DNA from: Sandaracinus amylolyticus
GTDB taxonomy: Bacteria; Myxococcota_A; Polyangia; Polyangiales; Sandaracinaceae
Direction of reading: 5' to 3'
Assembly (NCBI RefSeq): GCF_000737325.1
Contig: NZ_CP011125.1
Location: forward strand, 5,208,001-5,272,000
Length of the DNA: 64,000 nt
Made by a program: the position numbers and the translations under genes. Below the pieces are notes generated by a model. That model was given only the letters and a program-made list of their open reading frames with translations. It ran no database searches and was not told where the DNA came from. Positions within the stretch are counted from its first letter, which is position 1; each line of letters opens with the position of its first letter. Below, piece by piece: positions 59,691 to 64,000 of this stretch.

Positions 59691-61757
59691 ATGACGAGCA
59701 CACGACTCCTCGCGGCGTACCGGCCGCGCGCCAGCCGACACGCCCTCTTCGCGCTGCTCCTCGCGACGACCATCGCGGGCTGCGGCGCGACGTGCCCACC
59801 CTCGACGCACACCACCGCGACGACCGCCGCGGAGGACCCCGCGCCCGAGCCCACGCCCGCGGCCGAGACCGGAGGCGAGACCACGCCGACCGCCGACGCG
59901 AGCGCGATGGTCGTGCTCGACGGCACGCCCGCGATCCCGCCCGCGCTGCACACGCGCCTGCAGCAGTACCTCGAGACGCGCGCCGCGACCGCGGAGTCGA
60001 TCGCGGCCGACGGCTCCTCGCTGCTGATCACCACGCGCTTCGCCGACACCGCGCAGGTGCACCAGGTGAGCGCGCCGCTCGGCGATCGACACCAGCTCAC
60101 GTTCCGCGAAGAGCCCGTGCGCGCCGCGGCGTTCTATCCGAACGACGAGAGCGCGGTGCTCTACCAAGCCGACGTCGGAGGCTCGGAGAACTACCAGCTG
60201 TATCGCCTCGATCGCCGCACCGGACGCTCGACGCTGCTCACCGACGGCACGCACCGCCACCCGGGCTTCCTGTTCTCGCACGACGGAGCCCGCCTCGCGT
60301 ACACGAGCAACGCGCGCAACGAGCGCGACATCGACGTGTGGATCGGCGACGGCCGCGCGCCGGGCCAGCTCCTCGTGGAGCGCACCGGCGACTGGCACCT
60401 GCTCGACTGGTCGCGCGACGGCGCGCGCATCCTGCTGCTCGAGTACGTGTCGATCACCGACTCGCGCATCCACGTGCTCGACGTGGCGACGCGCGAGGTG
60501 CGCCGCGTCTCGCCCGAGGGCGTGGTCGCGGCCGATCGCGCCGCGGTGTTCGACGCGAGCGGGCAGCGCGCCTACGTCGCGTCGGATCGCGGCAGCGAGT
60601 TCGTCGAGCTCTACGAGGTCGACCTCGCGAATCCGTCGAGCGAGTGGCGCCCGCTCTCGCGCGCGATCCCGTGGAACGTGGAGGACGTCGTGCTCTCGGC
60701 GGACGGGCGCACGCTCGTCTTCTCGACGAACGAGGACGGCATCTCCGTGCTGCGCACGATGGACACGCGCACGCGCCGCATCACGGCGATCGAGGGCACG
60801 CCGCGCGGCGTGGTCGCGTCGCTCGTCGCGGCGCGCGGCGCGCCGGTGGTCGCGGTCTCGATGGGCACGCCGACGACGCCGACCGACGCGTACGTGCTCG
60901 ACCTCCGCCGCCGTCGTCTCGAGCGCTGGACCGAGAGCGAGATCGGCGGTCTCGACGCGAGCGCCTCCGTCGAGCCCTCGCTGATCCACTACGAGAGCTT
61001 CGACGGCCGCGAGATCCCCGCGTTCTACTACCGCGCGCGCGGCGTGCCCGAGGGTCAGCGCGCGCCCGTCGTCGTCTACATCCACGGCGGCCCCGAGGCG
61101 CAGTCGCGCCCGTGGTTCATCCCGATCGTGCAGTTCCTCGCGAGCGAGGCGGGCATCGCGGTGCTGGTCCCGAACGTCCGCGGCAGCGACGGGTACGGCA
61201 AGGGCTACCTCGCGCTCGACGACGGGCGTCGCCGCGAGGACTCGGTGCGCGACATCGGCTCGCTGCTCGACTGGATCGCGCAGCAGCCCGAGCTCGACGC
61301 CTCGCGCGCCGCCGTCTACGGCGGCAGCTACGGCGGGTACATGGTGCTCGCGTCGCTCGTGCACTTCGGCGATCGACTGCGCGCGGGCGTCGACATCGTG
61401 GGCATCGCGAACTTCGTCACGTTCCTGGAGAACACGGCGGCGTACCGGCGCGACCTGCGCCGCGTCGAGTACGGCGACGAGTCAGACCCCGAGATGCGCG
61501 AGTTCCTGTCGCAGATCTCGCCGATCTCGCGCGTCGATCGCATCCAGAGCGCGCTCTTCGTCGCGCACGGCGCGAACGACCCGCGCGTCCCCGCGAGCGA
61601 GGCCGAGCAGATCGTGCGCGCGGTGCGCGAGAGCGGGCACGACGTCTGGTACATGCTCGCGCGCAACGAGGGGCACGGCTTCCTGAGGAAGGAGAACCGC
61701 GACGTGTTCACGGAGCTCGCGGTGATGTTCCTCGAGCAGCACCTCGCGGCGCGCTGA
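59691..61757 (+). CDS. S9-family prolyl oligopeptidase-like lipoprotein
   Basis: A 688-residue exported peptidase. ATG 59691 is preferred over 59676; the lipobox is TIAGC (Cys31). A seven-bladed beta-propeller region (about 75-430, with repeats such as HPGFLFSHDGARLAYTSN and DVVLSADGRTLVFSTNEDG) precedes an alpha/beta hydrolase domain. Catalytic Ser546 in YGGSYGGYMVL, Asp630 in VAHGANDPRVP, His662 in RNEGHGFLRKENR, and the oxyanion region VVYIHGGPEAQSRP are intact. It probably cleaves short peptides at the cell surface (dipeptidyl- or acylaminoacyl-peptidase type). Confidence 0.93.
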   Translation: MTSTRLLAAYRPRASRHALFALLLATTIAGCGATCPPSTHTTATTAAEDPAPEPTPAAETGGETTPTADASAMVVLDGTPAIPPALHTRLQQYLETRAATAESIAADGSSLLITTRFADTAQVHQVSAPLGDRHQLTFREEPVRAAAFYPNDESAVLYQADVGGSENYQLYRLDRRTGRSTLLTDGTHRHPGFLFSHDGARLAYTSNARNERDIDVWIGDGRAPGQLLVERTGDWHLLDWSRDGARILLLEYVSITDSRIHVLDVATREVRRVSPEGVVAADRAAVFDASGQRAYVASDRGSEFVELYEVDLANPSSEWRPLSRAIPWNVEDVVLSADGRTLVFSTNEDGISVLRTMDTRTRRITAIEGTPRGVVASLVAARGAPVVAVSMGTPTTPTDAYVLDLRRRRLERWTESEIGGLDASASVEPSLIHYESFDGREIPAFYYRARGVPEGQRAPVVVYIHGGPEAQSRPWFIPIVQFLASEAGIAVLVPNVRGSDGYGKGYLALDDGRRREDSVRDIGSLLDWIAQQPELDASRAAVYGGSYGGYMVLASLVHFGDRLRAGVDIVGIANFVTFLENTAAYRRDLRRVEYGDESDPEMREFLSQISPISRVDRIQSALFVAHGANDPRVPASEAEQIVRAVRESGHDVWYMLARNEGHGFLRKENRDVFTELAVMFLEQHLAAR

Positions 61758-61764
61758 TCGCCGA

Positions 61765-61804
61765 ACGGCCGAGCACGTGCACGTACGTGCACGTGCTCGG
61801 CCGT
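61765..61804. terminator. 40-bp perfect palindrome
   Basis: Every base from 61765 to 61784 pairs with its partner from 61785 to 61804, centred on ACGT/ACGT. The inner part is built from GTGCACGT repeats, the outer from GGCCGAGC. It fills the gap between convergent genes (stops at 61757 and 61810). Likely bidirectional terminator; such a loop-free 20-bp arm could also extrude as a cruciform. Confidence 0.7.
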
Positions 61805-61809
61805 CCCTC

Positions 61810-62748
61810 TCACCGACTCGCGAACGCCTCGCCGCCCGACGCGCGCGCGACCTCCCACGCCTGCGGCACCTGCTTGCCGGTGAGCCACGCCTCGAGCATC
61901 GCGTTCACCGTCTCGGGCGCTTCCTGCTGCACCCAGTGCGAGACCTCCGGGATGTAGCGGACCGTCAGATCGCGGACGAGATCCTCGGTGCCGAACGTGA
62001 GCTCCTTGCCGAGCGCCTTGTCCTCCTCGCCCCAGAGCATCAGCGTCGGCGTCTCGATCACGCGCGCCGCGCCCTTCGCCGGCGACGGATGCCGCAGCGC
62101 CGCGCGGTACCAGTTCAGCATCCCGCGCAGCGCGCCCGGCTGCGCGGCGTTGTCGCGATAGACGTCGAGCACCTCCTTCGGGAAGCGCTTCCGATCGATC
62201 GCCATCGACATGAACGCGCCCTTGATCGCGCGGTAATCGCCGCGCGCGAGGTACCACTCGGGCACGAACGGCAGCTGGAACATGAACATGTACCAGCTGC
62301 GCGCGAGCTGGCGCGGGTTGCTCCGGAGCGCCCGCCGCATGAGCACCGGGTGCGGGATGTTCAGCGCGACGAAGCGGTCGACCGGACGCACCCGCCGCCG
62401 CACGAACTCCCAGCCGACCATGCCGCCCCAGTCGTGCGCGACGAGGAGCAGCTCGCGCGGCTTCGCGGCGTCGACCAGCCCCGCGACGTCGTCGAGCAGC
62501 GTCTCCATCCGATACGCGCGCACGTCCTTCGGCTTCTCGGTGCCGCCGTAGCCGCGCAGATCGGGCGCCCAGACGCGATACCCGAGCCGCGCGAGCAGCG
62601 GCATCTGATCGCGCCACGAGAACCAGCTCTCCGGGAACCCGTGCAGGAGCAGCGCGACACGATCGCCTTCGCCGGCGGTGTGCACGCGGAAGCGGAGGCC
62701 GTTCGAGGGGACGTCGATCGCGGGGAAGCGTGTCAGCGCGGGGTGCAT
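61810..62748 (-). CDS. Epoxide hydrolase-like alpha/beta hydrolase
   Basis: A 312-residue soluble hydrolase. HGFPESWFSWRDQMPLLA (oxyanion HGFP at 36-39), YRVWAPDLRGYGGTEKP and LLLVAHDWGGMVGWEF with nucleophile Asp106 are the epoxide hydrolase or dehalogenase signature. Lid tyrosines are in SWYMFMF and NWYRAALR. The acid is in MLWGEEDKALG and His in EVSHWVQQEAPE. Paired lid Tyr residues favour epoxide hydrolase over dehalogenase. ATG 62748. Substrate unknown. Confidence 0.88.
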   Translation of the reverse strand: MHPALTRFPAIDVPSNGLRFRVHTAGEGDRVALLLHGFPESWFSWRDQMPLLARLGYRVWAPDLRGYGGTEKPKDVRAYRMETLLDDVAGLVDAAKPRELLLVAHDWGGMVGWEFVRRRVRPVDRFVALNIPHPVLMRRALRSNPRQLARSWYMFMFQLPFVPEWYLARGDYRAIKGAFMSMAIDRKRFPKEVLDVYRDNAAQPGALRGMLNWYRAALRHPSPAKGAARVIETPTLMLWGEEDKALGKELTFGTEDLVRDLTVRYIPEVSHWVQQEAPETVNAMLEAWLTGKQVPQAWEVARASGGEAFASR

Positions 62749-62924
62749 GGTGCGCGAGCGTAGCCGCGGGGCCGCGCGCTCGCGAGAGCGCCAGGCTCGC
62801 CACGTCGAGGCCCGTGCCCATGTGAGGGCGGGTGTCGCGGCCGGCTGCGATCGGAGAGACGAGGGGCGCGCGTGGGCGGGCTCCCTCGCGCGCGAGGCGG
62901 CTCGCGCGCTACAACCCTCGCACG

Positions 62925-64000
62925 GTGCTCGGACGCCGCTGCTTCGCTCTCTTGCTCGCGCTCGCGACGCTGCTCCACCTCGGGTTCGAGTGGGAGGGGC
63001 GCGCGGCTCGGCTGCGGCGTGCGCTCGGGTCACCCGAGGCGGCGGAGCGCATCGAGGCGCTCCGCGCGCTCGCCCGGCTCCCCGGGGACGAGGTGCGCGA
63101 CGCGCTGCTCGGAGCGCTCGACGATCGCGAGCGCGAGGTCCGCGTCGAGGCGGTGCGCGCGGTCGGCGACGCGCGCGTCGTCGCGGCGGTGCCGCGGCTG
63201 ACCGAGTGGCTCGCGGATCCCGACGCCGATCTGCGCGCGGTCTCGGCCGAGGCGCTCGGCGCGATCGGCGATGCGAGCGCGGTGACCGCGCTGGTGCGCG
63301 CGCTCGGCGACGCACGCGCCGACGTGCGGCGCGCGGCGGTCGACGCGCTCGCGGCGATCGGCGGCGACGAGGCGATCGTCCCGCTGGTCGCGCGCCTCGA
63401 CGACGGCGATCCCGACGTGCGCATCGCCGCGGTGCATGCGCTCGTCGCGCTGCGCGACGGGCGGGCGATCGTGCCGCTGGTCGCCCGCGCCCGCGACGAC
63501 GCGCCCGAGGTCCGCGCCGCGGTCGCCTCCGCGCTGGGCGATCTCGGCGATCCGCGCGGGATCGCGCCGCTCGTGCAGGCGCTCGACGACACCAGCGCCG
63601 ACGTGCAGCTCGCTGCGATCGCGGCGCTCGCGCGCATCGGCGACGAAGACGCAGCGCACGCGCTCGCGCTGCGCGTGAGCGTGCCCGACGAGCGCATCGC
63701 GCGCGCGTCGACCGCCGCGCTCGGACGACTGCCCAGCGCGCGCGCCCGCACGACGCTCGTCGAGGCGCTCGCGCGCCCTGCCCTCGCGCCGATCGCCGCG
63801 GAGGCGCTGCGCCAGCGGGCGGCGCGCGGTGACGATCAGGTGGTGCCCGCGCTCGCCGAGGCGCTCGACGCGGCGGAAGCGCGATCGAGCGTGGACGCCC
63901 TCGCGCGCACGATGCTCGAGCTCGCGCCCGACGTGTCGCTCGCGCCCGCGGCCCCCGCCCTGACGCGCGCGCTCGAGGACGGCCGCGGCGACGCGGCGCG
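62925..64000 (+). CDS. HEAT-repeat protein, 3' end outside window
   Basis: The first 358 residues of a repeat protein starting at GTG 62925. Residues 4-22 are hydrophobic (RCFALLLALATLLHLGFEW), a possible signal anchor. From about residue 40 there are roughly nine helical HEAT/PBS-lyase repeats of about 31 residues with the pattern VRxAAVxALxxIGDxxAxxxL, e.g. DVRRAAVDALAAIGGDEAIV and DPDVRIAAVHALVALRDGRA. Such repeats serve as protein-binding scaffolds. Fusion to other domains beyond the window cannot be excluded. Confidence 0.85.
   Translation, partial: MLGRRCFALLLALATLLHLGFEWEGRAARLRRALGSPEAAERIEALRALARLPGDEVRDALLGALDDREREVRVEAVRAVGDARVVAAVPRLTEWLADPDADLRAVSAEALGAIGDASAVTALVRALGDARADVRRAAVDALAAIGGDEAIVPLVARLDDGDPDVRIAAVHALVALRDGRAIVPLVARARDDAPEVRAAVASALGDLGDPRGIAPLVQALDDTSADVQLAAIAALARIGDEDAAHALALRVSVPDERIARASTAALGRLPSARARTTLVEALARPALAPIAAEALRQRAARGDDQVVPALAEALDAAEARSSVDALARTMLELAPDVSLAPAAPALTRALEDGRGDAA

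Overview
The window is about 64 kb of very GC-rich bacterial chromosome (third codon positions almost all G or C, AT-rich stretches rare). The gene content suggests a myxobacterium of the Polyangia, possibly Sandaracinus-like: many lipoproteins, a large Ser/Thr-kinase/AAA regulator, a GAF sigma-54 activator, multi-domain histidine kinases, a sterol-desaturase-like enzyme and cysteine-rich surface lipoproteins. The species assignment is inference. I see no rRNA, CRISPR array, transposase or integrase. There is one tRNA gene.

Layout. 1-3.3 kb: the start of purN (minus), a short AT-rich promoter patch, then two coupled genes of unknown role. 3.5-10 kb: a lipase of the Bacillus/Staphylococcus I.5 type, two divergent histidine kinases and a response regulator. 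10-14.6 kb: a B12-type radical SAM/DUF2344 fusion, a short endonuclease V, a PAP2-like membrane protein and an acetyltransferase coupled to an M28 peptidase. 15.9-21.3 kb: the overlapping repair pair nei-like/lhr. 21.4-29.8 kb: a hypothetical protein, a haem-motif lipoprotein next to a phospholipase C-like lipoprotein, an MBL hydrolase coupled to a sigma-54 activator, a C5-sterol-desaturase-like gene, a Cys-rich lipoprotein and a TetR/VOC divergent pair sharing a clear operator. 29.8-33.1 kb: a tightly overlapped minus-strand operon ruvX-mltG-DUF72-cysC. 33.3-38.5 kb: a 1256-residue kinase/AAA/TPR regulator, ilvE and a membrane protein. 38.5-44 kb: a zinc-ribbon coiled-coil gene, tRNA(CAU), a small element with 60-bp inverted-repeat ends carrying a four-helix-bundle (23S rRNA intervening-sequence type) gene, then rpoD and dnaG. 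44-46 kb: a CDF metal exporter, a hypothetical and a PilZ protein.

From 46 to 58.5 kb lies a stress and DNA-protection group: treY, a GlsB/YeaQ membrane protein, a histone H1-like protein, topoisomerase IB, Ku, a stand-alone ATP-dependent DNA ligase, glgX, a DUF2383 (PA2169-type) protein, a DUF1328 protein and a transglutaminase-like protein. Together they would supply trehalose/glycogen turnover, nucleoid compaction and end joining. The set recalls the accessory stress island of Pseudomonas aeruginosa. The window closes with two lipoproteins (one an S9 peptidase), an epoxide-hydrolase-like enzyme and the start of a HEAT-repeat protein.

Two features run through the window. Many neighbours are joined by 4-bp GTGA/ATGA/TTGA stop-start overlaps, implying translational coupling. 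Most convergent gene pairs are separated by strong hairpins, some built from GTGCACG-type sequence that also occurs in the ends of the inverted-repeat element. That element (39475-40009) is the least explained structure here.
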